A stretch of 64,000 nucleotides of DNA from RYN-230 sp963713815 (GCA_963713815.1 CAVQNH010000013.1:62001-126000), one strand, 5' to 3'. Positions 8,317 to 18,219 are shown, numbered from the stretch's first letter. Notes: generated by a model not told the origin, from the letters alone. A program made the numbers and translations.

Positions 8317-10980
8317 GTGGTACTTACGGCAAATCAGCGAAAGCCGGGTCCGGCAGCTCTGCGGCTGATCCGCCGCGGAGAACTTCTCGCATCCCTCGAT
8401 CGCGCGGCAGAAGCCAAGGTAACGCTGATCTCGGCCCCCGCGGGCAGCGGCAAGACCTCGCTGTTGCGGGCCTGGGCGGACGGGCCGGGCCGGCCGTATC
8501 GACTGGCAGTTGTCCAGGTGCAGCGCGACCAGCGGAACCCCCAGCAGTTCTGGCTCGCCGTCCTCAGCGCCATCCGGCGGGCGGCCGGCACGCCCGGCGA
8601 AGGCGAGCAGCTGGCCGCGACACCCGACTTCAACCAGGAGGCCGTCGCCGACCGGGTTCACGCGGAGCTCGCCGAGCATCGCGGCCGCACCTTCCTGGTC
8701 ATCGATGATCTCCACGAGCTGACCTCGCCGGAAGCGCTCACGCAGCTAACCCGGCTGCTGGAGACGCTGCCCCCGCATGTGCACGCGATCCTCGCGACGC
8801 GGCGTGATCTGCCGCTGCGGCTGCACAAGCTTCGTCTGGCCGGCGAGCTGGCCGAGATCCGCGCCGCAGATTTGCGTTTTACGGAGCGCGAGACCCGCGA
8901 GTTCCTGGAGATTTCGGGCATCGCGCTGTCGGAAGGCCGCGCCGCGACGCTGCATGAGCGCACGGAAGGCTGGGCCGCGGGCCTGCGGCTGGCGGCGATC
9001 TCACTGGCCAGCAGCCCTGACCCCGAGCGATTTGTCGCGGAGTTCTCCGGCAGCAGCCGGACCGTTGCCGAGTACTTGCTCGCCGAAATGCTGGAATGCC
9101 AGCCGGCCGAGGTTCAGCAGCTGCTTCTGCGTACCTCCCTGCTCGACCGTCTCAACGGCGAGCTGGCCGATCTGCTGACCGGTCACCCTGGCTCCGAGCG
9201 GATCCTCCTCGACCTCGAAGACGCCAACGCGTTTGTCGTCTCGCTCGACCCGGCCCGGACCTGGTTCCGGTATCACCACCTCTTCGCTGACCTGCTCCGG
9301 CTTGAGCTGCGCCGCAGGCTCCCCGAGGAAGTGCCGGTCCTGCACCGGCTGGCCGCCGGATGGTTTAGCCAGCGCGGCGAGATCGTCGACACCATCCGGC
9401 ATACCCAGGCGGCGGGCGACTGGTCCGATGCGGCCCGGCTGCTCGCCGACCACTCGTTCGGCCTGACGCTGGACGGACAGGCGCAGACCATCCAGACGCT
9501 GCTGCAGGCCTTTCCGCCGGGTGCCGTTACTGAGGGCCCGGATCTCCCTCTCGCGCGCGCAACCAGCGATCTTGCTCAGGGACGCCTGGACGAGGGTGCC
9601 GCCCACCTGGCCGTGGCGGAAACCTCGATCACTGCTACGCCGCCCGACCGCAAGCACCGCCTCGAAGTGGCGATCGCAGCACTGAAACTGTCGCTCGCGC
9701 GGAAGCGCGGCCACCTCACGGAGGTAGTCGAGCAGGTCAGATTCCTTGCCTCGCCGGTAACCGGGCAGTCTGACGAGGACATCGCGCTCGACAGCGACCT
9801 GCGCGCGGTGGCGCTGATGAATCTCGGAACCGTCGAAGCATGGTCGCTGGCCAACCAGGACAGCCAGCGGCACCTGCAAGAAGGCGCCGATCTTGCCCGG
9901 AAGATCGGGCGCCCGTACCTCGAAGTGGCCTGCCTGGCTGAGCTCGCCTTCGCATCCAAGATCGAGCCCTTCGCAACTACCCGGCGGCGGTGCCGGGAGG
10001 CGATAGCGCTTGCCGAGCAGCATGGCTGGGGCGCGGAGCCGGTCATCTCGCCGGCGCTGGTGAACCTCGCCGGCGCTCTCATCTGGACGGGTGAATTCGA
10101 CGAGGGCGATCGCTGGCTGCGTCGCACCGTCCGCGCTCTGGAGACAGACACCGGACCCGGCATCAGGCTGTTGCTGCACCTGGGCACGGGCATGCTGTGG
10201 TCCGGCCGCCGCAGGCAGCGCGAGGCGCTTGCGGAATACAGCGCGGCCGAGGACCTGCAGGCGCAGCTGGACGGCTCACACGCCCTGATGCGCCAGCTGA
10301 CCGGCTGGAGGCTGGCCACCCAGGCCCGGCTCGGGCAGCTCAGCGAGGCCCAGGCCTCGGTGGCAGCACTCGACGCGGACCTGGCAGGCACCGGCGAGGT
10401 CGGTAATGCCCGCGCGGTCATCTGCCTCGCCCAGGGCAACCCGGCCGCCGCTCTCGTCGCGGTCCACGACGTCCTGAACGGGATGGCCCCGGCCATCGGC
10501 TATGTGACACTCGTCGAGTCAAACCTCCTGGCCGGGCTCGCGCACCGCGAACTCGGCGACCAGCGCGCTGCCTCCGCGGCCGCCGAGAGCGCACTGGCCC
10601 TGGCGGAGGCGGACCGGCTCGTCCTGCCGTTCGCGATGACGGGCTCACGCGAGCTGCTCGAGGCCATCCCGCGGCATGAGACGGCTCACGCGGCCCTGCT
10701 CACCGACATCCTCGACGTGATGCGCGGATCATCCATCTCGCCGGGCGGCGAGTCCTCACTGGCCGAGATCGAGCAACTCAGCCCGAGCGAGCTGCGGGTG
10801 CTGCGGTACCTGCCGACGAACCTCTCCCGGCCGGAGATCGCCAGCGAGCTGTCGGTCTCGGTGAACACCGTCAACACCCACATCCGCAACATCTACGCGA
10901 AGCTCCAGGCTCAGGATCGTTCCTCGGCGGTGCAGCGCGCACGAGAGATGCGGCTGCTCTCGGGTGGCCTGAACAGCTAG
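8317..10980 (+). CDS. LAL/MalT-type LuxR family transcriptional regulator
   Basis: Large ATP-binding regulator of 887 residues. Walker A is APAGSGKTSLL (GSGKT at 43-47) and Walker B is FLVIDDLHEL near 127. A winged-helix STAND-type middle and a long TPR-like helical region follow (about 400-800). The C-terminal LuxR helix-turn-helix (about 825-885) reads LSPSELRVLRYL, then SRPEIASELSVSVNTVNTHI and RNIYAKLQA. Such proteins oligomerise on DNA when an inducer binds. The start is taken as the GTG at 8317; there is no strong ribosome site. The aldo/keto reductase gene begins 122 bases later and may be a target. A GC-rich hairpin lies between them. Confidence 0.9.
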   Translation: MVLTANQRKPGPAALRLIRRGELLASLDRAAEAKVTLISAPAGSGKTSLLRAWADGPGRPYRLAVVQVQRDQRNPQQFWLAVLSAIRRAAGTPGEGEQLAATPDFNQEAVADRVHAELAEHRGRTFLVIDDLHELTSPEALTQLTRLLETLPPHVHAILATRRDLPLRLHKLRLAGELAEIRAADLRFTERETREFLEISGIALSEGRAATLHERTEGWAAGLRLAAISLASSPDPERFVAEFSGSSRTVAEYLLAEMLECQPAEVQQLLLRTSLLDRLNGELADLLTGHPGSERILLDLEDANAFVVSLDPARTWFRYHHLFADLLRLELRRRLPEEVPVLHRLAAGWFSQRGEIVDTIRHTQAAGDWSDAARLLADHSFGLTLDGQAQTIQTLLQAFPPGAVTEGPDLPLARATSDLAQGRLDEGAAHLAVAETSITATPPDRKHRLEVAIAALKLSLARKRGHLTEVVEQVRFLASPVTGQSDEDIALDSDLRAVALMNLGTVEAWSLANQDSQRHLQEGADLARKIGRPYLEVACLAELAFASKIEPFATTRRRCREAIALAEQHGWGAEPVISPALVNLAGALIWTGEFDEGDRWLRRTVRALETDTGPGIRLLLHLGTGMLWSGRRRQREALAEYSAAEDLQAQLDGSHALMRQLTGWRLATQARLGQLSEAQASVAALDADLAGTGEVGNARAVICLAQGNPAAALVAVHDVLNGMAPAIGYVTLVESNLLAGLAHRELGDQRAASAAAESALALAEADRLVLPFAMTGSRELLEAIPRHETAHAALLTDILDVMRGSSISPGGESSLAEIEQLSPSELRVLRYLPTNLSRPEIASELSVSVNTVNTHIRNIYAKLQAQDRSSAVQRAREMRLLSGGLNS

Positions 10981-10997
10981 ACCGCCAGCCGGGCATC

Positions 10998-11016
10998 GCC
11001 GGGCGGCCAGCCCGGC
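10998..11016 (+). terminator. Possible terminator after the LuxR gene
   Basis: GCCGGGC, loop GGCCA, GCCCGGC, 18 bases past the stop codon. The stem is short and has no T-run, so this is only a candidate. Confidence 0.35.
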
Positions 11017-11102
11017 CGGAGCACAATCACCAGAACTAGGTGACAGCCACTCACTCGGCAGCTGCCTAACGTTGGCCGGAGCGATTCCTGCCACGGAAGG
11101 CG

Positions 11103-11978
11103 ATGACGCCAATGACCAGTCACGAGCAGCGCTATCGCCTGGGGCCGGTAACCGTGTCGCGCATCGGCTTCGGCGCCATGCAGCTGCCGGGTCCAGGGGT
11201 ATTCGGGCCGCCGCGCGACCGCGGCGAGGCGATCGCGGTTCTGCGCCGAGCCGCGGAACTCGGCGTCGATCACATCGATACCGCCCAGTACTACGGCCCC
11301 GATGTCGCGAATGAGCTCATCAGGGCAGCGCTGCACCCCTACCCGGAGGGACTGGCGCTGGTCAGCAAGGTTGGCGCGCGACGGGACCGGTCGGGCGGAG
11401 TGCTGCGTTTCGATTCGCCGGCCCAGCTGACGCTGGGCATCGAGGACAACCTGCGAAGCCTGGCCGTCGACCATCTCACCGCGGTCAATTTGCGCCTCAT
11501 GGACGATGGCCCGCCTGGCCAGCGATTCGATGACCAGCTCACCGCGATGGTGAAGGCGCGGGACAACGGCTTGATCGGCGGCATCGGCCTCAGCAACGTC
11601 ACCCATGAGCACCTGGTTCACGCGCTAGCGATCACCGACATCGCGTGCGTGCAGAATCCGATGAACCTGGCCGACCGGCGCTCCCTCCCCGTGCTGGAGG
11701 AGTGCGAGGCACGGGGCATTGCCTTCGTGCCGTTCTTCCCGCTCGGCTCGGCCTTCGCCGGAGGTAATCCGGTCCTGCGCAGCCCGCAGGTGACGAGCAT
11801 CGCCGCTCGTCTCGGCCGCACTCCGGCCCAGATAGCCCTGGCGTGGCTGCTGAGCTTCCGGCCGAACATCCTGCTGATCCCCGGCACGTCATCGGTGAGC
11901 CACCTCGAGGAAAACATCGCCGCCGGGGACATCGAGCTGGACGAGGCAGCACGCGAGGCCCTGGCCTCAGCGGGCTAG
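11103..11978 (+). CDS. Aldo/keto reductase family oxidoreductase
   Basis: NADPH-dependent TIM-barrel reductase of 291 residues. Catalytic Asp and Tyr are in VDHIDTAQYYGP, the Lys in LALVSKVGAR, and the His position is replaced or shifted in NLRLMDDGP, where the usual xHxxD motif would stand. The cofactor region near the C-terminus is FRPNILLIPGTSSVSHLEEN. The family covers aldehydes, ketones and sugars, so the substrate is open. AAGG lies a few bases before the ATG; a second ATG follows three codons later. The gene stands alone after the LuxR regulator. Confidence 0.87.
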   Translation: MTPMTSHEQRYRLGPVTVSRIGFGAMQLPGPGVFGPPRDRGEAIAVLRRAAELGVDHIDTAQYYGPDVANELIRAALHPYPEGLALVSKVGARRDRSGGVLRFDSPAQLTLGIEDNLRSLAVDHLTAVNLRLMDDGPPGQRFDDQLTAMVKARDNGLIGGIGLSNVTHEHLVHALAITDIACVQNPMNLADRRSLPVLEECEARGIAFVPFFPLGSAFAGGNPVLRSPQVTSIAARLGRTPAQIALAWLLSFRPNILLIPGTSSVSHLEENIAAGDIELDEAAREALASAG

Positions 11979-12501
11979 TCGCCCGTAGCTCCGGCCCACA
12001 CGGCCCACTCGGTGCGGCATGGCCTCTCTCGTGGTCGACGGCGGCATGAAGGTCTGGTGACTGTCGCTGTGGCCCGGAAATGATCCCTTTTGTCCATCCC
12101 TTACGTCGTCAGGTGCAGGCGGCGCCCGCTGGGTGTAATAGGCGCTCCGGCCGGTGATATGGTCAGTTCACCGCGCGATTCATGCCGGGGTAAAGTCGAT
12201 GATGACTGTGGCGATATCGGGCAGCGCTATAGGCGGGCGGCCTGCTGGACGGCCGCGCCTGGGACGAGTATCCCGCCGCAGGCGAGGCGCTTTCCGTGGT
12301 GCGTGATCAACGGTGTTACGGGTCACCCGCTCTGAGCACCGGGCGTCACCGGTCTGGGCCCGGCCGCCGGGCGCCAGGGTTGCGCAGTCTGGCTGCCTAT
12401 CGCTCTATAACTGTCAGGTGTTGGCCAACGCCACCGGCCCTGGGCTGCAATTGTTCAGACGACGTGCTGACCAGCCGGAGGACCCATATGACTAGCCGGG
12501 G
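11979..12501. other. Intergenic region with a possible gene remnant
   Basis: About 520 bases between the aldo/keto reductase and the PfkB kinase. Apart from the short SDR-like tail at 12019-12060, I see no coding pattern. The stretch 12390-12500 includes the less GC-rich tatcgctctataactgtcag, a plausible place for the kinase promoter. Confidence 0.45.
12019..12060 (+). pseudogene. Possible C-terminal remnant of a short-chain dehydrogenase
   Basis: Reads MASLVVDGGMKVW and a stop. SLVVDGGM is the usual last strand of short-chain dehydrogenases. The codons upstream of it carry no SDR features, so if it is a remnant only about 13 codons are left. It could also be chance. Confidence 0.3.
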
Positions 12502-13524
12502 GTGTTCGTGGTGAATGACACGAAAAGCCGGGGGAGTCGTAAGGTTGCGGTGCTGGGGCCGATCCCTCGCGACCAGGTGGTGACCCACACCGGTGAGCGG
12601 TTCGAGAAGTACGGATGCGTCATCTATACCGCGGTTGCCCTCTCGGCTCTGCTGGATGCTGGCGACACGATCGTCCCGGTTTCACACGTCCGCCAGCAGG
12701 ACGAGGGTCCGCTCAGGCAGATCCTGGGATCCTTCCCGAATATCGACACCTCCGGCATAACGTCAACGGCCGACCAGGGGGACGTCGTCGAGCTGCGTTA
12801 CGTTGACCAGAATCGTCGCGTCGAGCGGCAGGCCAGCTTCATGAACCCGATCCTGCCCGCCGACGTTGACCAGGTGCTCGATGCGGACGTGGTTGTCTGT
12901 GTCCCGATCACGGACTACGAGGTGGGGCAGCCGACGCTGCGGCACATCAAGGAGCACAGCCGCGCGACCGTGGTGCTGGATGCCCACGGCGCAACGACGA
13001 CGCTGACCCGCAGCGGCGAGCGCCAGCCAAGGGTGTGGGCTGACCTGGACGTATGGCTTCCATATATCGACATCCTGAAGATGAACCTGGACGAAGCGGG
13101 CTCGGCGTGGCTCGCGCAGTCGCCTGAGCTGGCGGCTGATCCGCCGAGGCTCAGCCAGGAAGAATTGCGCGCCCTGGCCCGTCACTGCCTGGATCGCGGG
13201 GTCAGGGCGGTCTGCGTGACCCTCGACGAGCATGGCTGCGTCGCCTTCCACCGGGACGGCTCCGGCAGGATCGCCGAGGAGTTCGTCGATCGCATCAAGG
13301 TGGAGCATGTCGTGGACACGACCGGGGCCGGCGACTCGTTCGCCGGGGGACTGGCCTACGGCTACCTCGCCTACCGGAATTACGTCGTGGCCTGCCAGTA
13401 CGGCAATGCGATGGGCGCTCAGCGCTGTACTGGCACGGAACTGGGCGTTTACCTGCCACGAGAGGAAACGGAGCGGCAGATCCGCGCGGCGTACGGCCCT
13501 GCACCGCAGGAGGAACTTGCCTGA
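12502..13524 (+). CDS. PfkB family carbohydrate kinase
   Basis: Ribokinase-fold sugar or nucleoside kinase of about 340 residues. The PfkB signature 2 is VVDTTGAGDSFAGGLAYGYL near residue 270, with the catalytic Asp in GAGD. The N-terminal strand KVAVLGPIPRDQ and the glycine-rich region after it fit the substrate side. Several GTG codons (12502, 12508, 12511) could start it. The GH65 gene follows 200 bases later on the same strand, so the two may work together: the phosphorylase yields glucose 1-phosphate and a free sugar, which a kinase could trap. The sugar is not identifiable from sequence. Confidence 0.87.
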   Translation: MFVVNDTKSRGSRKVAVLGPIPRDQVVTHTGERFEKYGCVIYTAVALSALLDAGDTIVPVSHVRQQDEGPLRQILGSFPNIDTSGITSTADQGDVVELRYVDQNRRVERQASFMNPILPADVDQVLDADVVVCVPITDYEVGQPTLRHIKEHSRATVVLDAHGATTTLTRSGERQPRVWADLDVWLPYIDILKMNLDEAGSAWLAQSPELAADPPRLSQEELRALARHCLDRGVRAVCVTLDEHGCVAFHRDGSGRIAEEFVDRIKVEHVVDTTGAGDSFAGGLAYGYLAYRNYVVACQYGNAMGAQRCTGTELGVYLPREETERQIRAAYGPAPQEELA

Positions 13525-13558
13525 ACATCCCGGCGGTACGGATCCTGGCTGGCTGATC

Positions 13559-13582
13559 CTCCAGGTCCTCCAGGTCCTCCGG
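13559..13582 (+). repeat. Short tandem repeat CCTCCAGGT
   Basis: Two and a half copies of a 9-base unit in the leader between the kinase and GH65 genes. CCTCC is complementary to the AGGAGG at 13713 that I take as the GH65 ribosome site, so pairing in the mRNA is possible but unproven. Confidence 0.4.
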
Positions 13583-13722
13583 GACGGCTTCGCGGCGGCG
13601 CGGGGGACCGTATCCGCCGGCGCTCCGCCGGGCACATGCAGAACGAGTGGAATGGGTACACCTTCGGCGCAGCCGGTCCGCCGTCGGTGGCCGCCAAGGC
13701 GGCTGGGCCGGCAGGAGGTGCC

Positions 13723-16140
13723 GTGGACGGTTTCCTGCTCGCCTATGACGGCTTCGATCCCCAGGCCGAGGGACTGCGCGAGGCGCTGACCTCGACGGGT
13801 AACGGTTACCTGTGCACACGCGGCGCGGCGGAGTGGGAAGACGCCGACGGCGTGCACTATCCGGGCACGTATGCGCACGGAGGCTACAACCGCGAGACGA
13901 CGATCCTGGGCGGCCTGCCGGTACTCAACGAGGACCTCGTCAACCTGCCGAACTGGCTGGTCCTCGAGCTGCGTATCGAAGGCGAGGATGCGGTCAGGCT
14001 GGCCGATGTCGAGTTGCTGGGCTACCGCCACGAATACGACATCCGGAACGTGACCGTCCTGCGGCACCTCCGCTTCCGTGACCGCACCGGCCGGGAGACG
14101 TCGCTGGTAAGCCGCCGGTTCGTCAGCCTGGCCGACGCGCACCACGCCGCGATCGAGTGGACCCTGGTCCCGGAGAACTGGTCCGGGCACGTCGAGGTCA
14201 TCTCAGCGCTGGACGCCCGGGTGAGCAACGGCGGCGTGGCCCGCTATCAGCAGCTGGAAGGCCGGCACCTGAACCCCGTGTCCCCGCGGACGTTCGGTCC
14301 CGAGGTCATCGCGCTCAAGGCCGAGACCCGGCAGTCAAATCTGTACATCAGCCAGGCGACGCGCACGCGCGTGTTTCGCGGCGCCGAGCCGCTGCCAGCG
14401 GGTCGGACGCTGTACCAGATGGAGGACTACGTCCAGCAGGTCCTGGCCTTCGAGGTGCGCCAGGGCGAGGCGACGCGGGTCGAGAAGATGGTCGCCTTCT
14501 ATACCTCCCGGGACCCCGCGGTCAGCGACACCCTGGTCAGGGCGGCCAGGTCGGCGGCCCGCCACAGCGACTTCCCCGCCGCGTTCGAGCGCCACAGCGC
14601 AGCATGGGACGAATTGTGGCGGACGTGCGACATGCGCGTGTCCGGGAACGACCAGGTCCAGTTGCTGCTCCGGCTGCACACCGCGCACCTTCTCCAGGTC
14701 TGCTCCCCGCACACCGCCGACCTCGACGCCGGGATGCCCGCCCGCGGGCTCAACGGCGAGGCCTACCGCGGGCACGTGTTCTGGGACGAGATGTATGCGT
14801 TCCCGTTCCTCAATGTCCGGCTGCCCGAGGTCACGCGCGGGCTGCTGATGTATCGCTACCGCCGGATCGGGGAGGCGCGGGCGGCGGCGCGGGAGGCCGG
14901 GTTCCGGGGTGCGATGTTCCCGTGGCAGAGCGGCAGCGAGGGCATCGAGGAAACCCAGCGCGTCCACCTCAACCCGCTGTCGGGCCGCTGGGAGCCTGAT
15001 CTCAGCCGCAACCAGCGGCACGTCAACGCCGCGATCTTCTTCAACATCTGGAACTACTTCCAGGCCACGCAGGACTACGGGTTCCTCGAAAACTACGGCG
15101 CGGAGATGATGCTGGAGATCGCGCGGTTCTGGGCCTCTATCGCGCACTTCAACCCGGCCCGCGAGCGCTACGAGATCCACGGCGTGATGGGCCCCGACGA
15201 GTTCCACGAGAAGTACCCGGGCGCGGCGCACGGCGGCCTGCGCAACAACGCCTACACCAACGTCATGGTGGCCTGGCTGTGCGACATCGCCGGGAAGCTG
15301 CCGTCGCTGCTCTCGGCGAGCAGCGCGGAAGGATTGCGTACCCGGCTCGGTATCGGTGACGACGAGCTGGCGCTATGGCAGGACATGAGCCGCCGGATGT
15401 TCGTCCCGTTCCTGGAGGATGGCATCATCAGCCAGTTCGAAGGTTACGGTGACCTCGAAGAACTCGACTGGGACGCCTACCGCGCGAAGTACGGGAACAT
15501 CCAGCGGCTCGACCGGATCCTGCGTGCGGAAGGCGACGACCCCGACCGCTACAAGATCGCCAAGCAGGCCGACACGGTGATGCTGTTCTTCCTGTTCACG
15601 CCCGGGGAACTGCGCGAGAGTTTCGAGCGGCTGGGGTATGACTACCACCCGGACACGGCCGCGCGGAACATCGCCTACTACGACCGGCGGACGTCGCACG
15701 GCTCGACGCTGAGCTTTGTCACCTACGCGGGTGTGCTCGCCGCCCTCGACCCGGAGAGCTCGTGGGACCGGTTTCTCGTCGCGCTCCGCAGCGATGCCGA
15801 CGACATCCAGGGCGGCACCACGAAGGAAGGCATCCACCTGGGGGTCATGGCCGGGACACTCGACGTCATGCAGCGGTATTACGCGGGGACCCAGATCCGC
15901 GGCAGCGTCCTGTACTTCGACCCCCGGCTCCCGGGCGGGCTCGGTGGCCTGTCATTCCCGATGCAGTTCCGGGAGACCCCCATCCTGGTCACGCTCAGCG
16001 GCGGCCGGCTGACGCTCGCCGTCCATCCGGAGGGCGCGAGCCACCCGATACGAGCCGGAATACCCGGCGATGTGCGCGAGCTGTCCCCCGGCGACCAGGC
16101 CGTGTTCGAGCTCAGCCGGGGCGGGCCGCCGGCGCGCTAA
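13723..16140 (+). CDS. Glycoside hydrolase family 65 protein (disaccharide phosphorylase type)
   Basis: About 805 residues, the usual GH65 size. The N-terminal beta-sandwich carries STGNGYLCTRGAAEWE; the (alpha/alpha)6 barrel carries GHVFWDEMYAFPFL and the catalytic acid in HGVMGPDEFHEKY (Glu about 493). A small beta domain ends the protein. GH65 enzymes such as trehalose, maltose, kojibiose and nigerose phosphorylases split a disaccharide with phosphate to beta-glucose 1-phosphate and glucose; which one this is cannot be decided. I prefer the GTG at 13723, four bases after AGGAGG, over the in-frame ATG at 13636, which has no ribosome site. No beta-phosphoglucomutase, the usual partner, lies next to it; a PfkB kinase does. 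Confidence 0.9.
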   Translation: MDGFLLAYDGFDPQAEGLREALTSTGNGYLCTRGAAEWEDADGVHYPGTYAHGGYNRETTILGGLPVLNEDLVNLPNWLVLELRIEGEDAVRLADVELLGYRHEYDIRNVTVLRHLRFRDRTGRETSLVSRRFVSLADAHHAAIEWTLVPENWSGHVEVISALDARVSNGGVARYQQLEGRHLNPVSPRTFGPEVIALKAETRQSNLYISQATRTRVFRGAEPLPAGRTLYQMEDYVQQVLAFEVRQGEATRVEKMVAFYTSRDPAVSDTLVRAARSAARHSDFPAAFERHSAAWDELWRTCDMRVSGNDQVQLLLRLHTAHLLQVCSPHTADLDAGMPARGLNGEAYRGHVFWDEMYAFPFLNVRLPEVTRGLLMYRYRRIGEARAAAREAGFRGAMFPWQSGSEGIEETQRVHLNPLSGRWEPDLSRNQRHVNAAIFFNIWNYFQATQDYGFLENYGAEMMLEIARFWASIAHFNPARERYEIHGVMGPDEFHEKYPGAAHGGLRNNAYTNVMVAWLCDIAGKLPSLLSASSAEGLRTRLGIGDDELALWQDMSRRMFVPFLEDGIISQFEGYGDLEELDWDAYRAKYGNIQRLDRILRAEGDDPDRYKIAKQADTVMLFFLFTPGELRESFERLGYDYHPDTAARNIAYYDRRTSHGSTLSFVTYAGVLAALDPESSWDRFLVALRSDADDIQGGTTKEGIHLGVMAGTLDVMQRYYAGTQIRGSVLYFDPRLPGGLGGLSFPMQFRETPILVTLSGGRLTLAVHPEGASHPIRAGIPGDVRELSPGDQAVFELSRGGPPAR

Positions 16141-16181
16141 CAGAGGATCATCGAGAAGAGGGACTGCGATGCGCGGACGGC

Positions 16182-16868
16182 ATGAAGCGAGCCACCGCCG
16201 AACGGGCTGGCATCGTGCGCAGCTGGATTGATCACGGCGGCGAGGTGGTCTGGGATCCTTCCCCCTCGCTGATAACCCAGCTCGTCGCGGCGGGCCAGCC
16301 GTTCTGGCTGGACATCGAGGACCCGACCGACGAGGTCATTGACCGGCTGGCCGCCGCCCTGGGGCTGCCCCCGCTGGCAGCGGAGGGCTCAAAACAGTTT
16401 GGCCAGCGTGCGAAGCTGCAGGTTCACGGGGACGGCGCGATGCTCGTCGGCTATGGCCTCGATGCGCAACTCCACCAGCCTGTCGAAGTGCACTGCTACT
16501 ACACGACCGGATTCCTCCCTGCCCGGCACGACCAGCCAAACCATGCTCTACGCCGAAGACATCGATGACCAGCTGCACCAAATCGTCGCCGACCTCACCG
16601 CGATGGAGGAGCGATGCGCCGCCCTGCTGGGTCTGCACGCCTCGCTGGCGAGCAAGCATCTCGCGGTGGTGAGCACCGGCGGCTCGCGGCGGTAGCCACC
16701 ATTTTCCTGCCCGTATCCTTTCTGGCCGGATTCTGGGGGCAGAACTTCAACGTCCTCACCGGACACATCGAAACTGGATGGCCAGCATTCCTGGTCCTCG
16801 GCGTAGGCCTAAGCGGGGCTTGCGTGACGGCTACCGTCTTCCTGCTCCGCCGCCGCAACTGGAACTGA
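16182..16868 (+). pseudogene. CorA-like magnesium transporter, decayed
   Basis: The first frame from the ATG at 16182 reads VRSWIDHGGEVVWDP, then QPFWLDIEDPTDEVIDRLA and EVHCYYTTGF, the cytosolic N-terminal domain of CorA. A second frame gives the helix YAEDIDDQLHQIVADLTAME. A third frame gives AAVATIFLPVSFLAGFWGQN and a final membrane helix ending RRRNWN. GQN stands where CorA usually has GMN. Total length is 687 bases, whereas the family needs about 950-1000, so roughly 100 codons of the long-helix region are missing as well as the two frame changes. This is real decay and more than a single read error. Confidence 0.75.
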
Positions 16869-17037
16869 CGTGCCCGCCGAGGCAGGCGGCCCTGACCACA
16901 CCACCGGGGTGATGACGTGCAGCGGTGAAAGCCTTACGGTTATCCCTCCCGCAACCCCGGGGAGGCTGCCATGAGTACGACCGGGGACCGCGGCGGGCTG
17001 CCCGTCGTCGTTATCCAGTCCTTGGAGGTGGAGACTT

Positions 17038-18219
17038 ATGCCTGGCGAAACTGACATCCGCCCGTTCCGGGTCAACACGCCCGAAGAAGTGATCGCCGAC
17101 CTCCGGCGGCGCGTCGCCGCGATGCGCTGGCCTTCCAGGGAGCTGGTCGCGGATCGGTCGCAGGGCGTGCAGCTGGCGACGCTTCAGGAGCTGGCCCGCT
17201 ACTGGTCCACCGATTATGACTGGCGCGCGTGTGAGGCGGAACTGAACGCGCTGCCGCAGTTCACAACCGAGATCGACGGGGTGAACGTCCACTTCATCCA
17301 GGTGAAGTCGCCGCACGCGGACGCGTTGCCGCTGATTGTGACGCATGGCTGGCCCGGCTCGGTGATCGAGCTGCTCGGGGTCGTCGGCCCGCTGACTGAC
17401 CCGACCGCGCACGGCGGGCGCGCCGAGGATGCGTTCGACCTGGTGCTGCCGTCCATACCCGGCTACGGTTTTTCCGGCGAGCCGGCCGAGGTCGGCTGGA
17501 ACCCCGGCCGCGTCGCGCAAGCGTGGGCGGAGCTGATGCACCGCCTCGGCTACACCCGCTACGTCGCGCAGGGCGGCGACGTTGGCGCCTCCGTCACCGA
17601 CGCCATGGGCCGCCAGGCACCCCAGGGGCTGGCCGGCATCCACATGAACCTGCTCGTGACCGCGCTGGGCGGCGGCGCGATGCCGGCGGAAACCGAGCAG
17701 GAGCGCGCGGCGCTCGAGCAGACCCAGACGTTCAGGGCGAGCGGCTTCGGCTACTTCCTCGAGCAGGCCACGCGGCCGCAGACGATCGGCTACGCCCTGC
17801 TGGATTCACCCCTCGCCCTGGCGGCCTGGATGCTCGACCACGACACCGACGCCTACTACAAGATCTCCCGCGCCTTCGTCGACCGGCAGCCGTCCGGGGG
17901 GCTCACCGGGGACCACATCCTCGACAACATCACGGTGTACTGGCTGACCGGCACCGGGGCCTCCGCGGCCCGGTCGTACTGGGAGAGCGGCCGAGCCCAG
18001 GCTCTCGCGGCCGGGCAGGCTCCTCCGCCGGTCAACCTCCCGGTCGGCTTCACCACGTTTCCCGGCGAGATCTTCCGGGCCCCGCGGAGCTGGGTCGAGA
18101 AGTCCTACCCCAGCCTCACCTACTTCAACGAGGCCGGCCGAGGCGGCCACTTCGCGGCGTGGGAGGAGCCGGAGCTGTTCGCCGCCGAACTGCGGGCGGC
18201 GTTCCGATCGCTGCGCTAG
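17038..18219 (+). CDS. Epoxide hydrolase (EHN-domain alpha/beta hydrolase)
   Basis: Cytosolic alpha/beta hydrolase of 393 residues, full length. The N-terminal EHN region is IRPFRVNTPEEVIADLRRRV to about residue 100. The oxyanion loop HGWPGS is at 103-108, the nucleophile Asp181 is in QGGDVGASV, and the catalytic His is near the end in GRGGHFAAWEEPE. It should add water to an epoxide to give a diol; juvenile-hormone-epoxide-hydrolase-like bacterial enzymes of this type often act on xenobiotics. A ribosome site (GGAGGTGGAG) precedes the ATG. The neighbours are unrelated. Confidence 0.9.
   Translation: MPGETDIRPFRVNTPEEVIADLRRRVAAMRWPSRELVADRSQGVQLATLQELARYWSTDYDWRACEAELNALPQFTTEIDGVNVHFIQVKSPHADALPLIVTHGWPGSVIELLGVVGPLTDPTAHGGRAEDAFDLVLPSIPGYGFSGEPAEVGWNPGRVAQAWAELMHRLGYTRYVAQGGDVGASVTDAMGRQAPQGLAGIHMNLLVTALGGGAMPAETEQERAALEQTQTFRASGFGYFLEQATRPQTIGYALLDSPLALAAWMLDHDTDAYYKISRAFVDRQPSGGLTGDHILDNITVYWLTGTGASAARSYWESGRAQALAAGQAPPPVNLPVGFTTFPGEIFRAPRSWVEKSYPSLTYFNEAGRGGHFAAWEEPELFAAELRAAFRSLR

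Noticed and set aside
9001..10179. Antisense frame within the first LuxR gene
   Set aside because: Shadow of a gene with intact Walker and helix-turn-helix motifs.
13518..13789. TTG start after AGGAGG that opens a short frame between the kinase and GH65 genes
   Set aside because: The frame runs on into the GH65 gene in the wrong phase and has no domain; the AGGAGG lies inside the kinase end and is probably chance.
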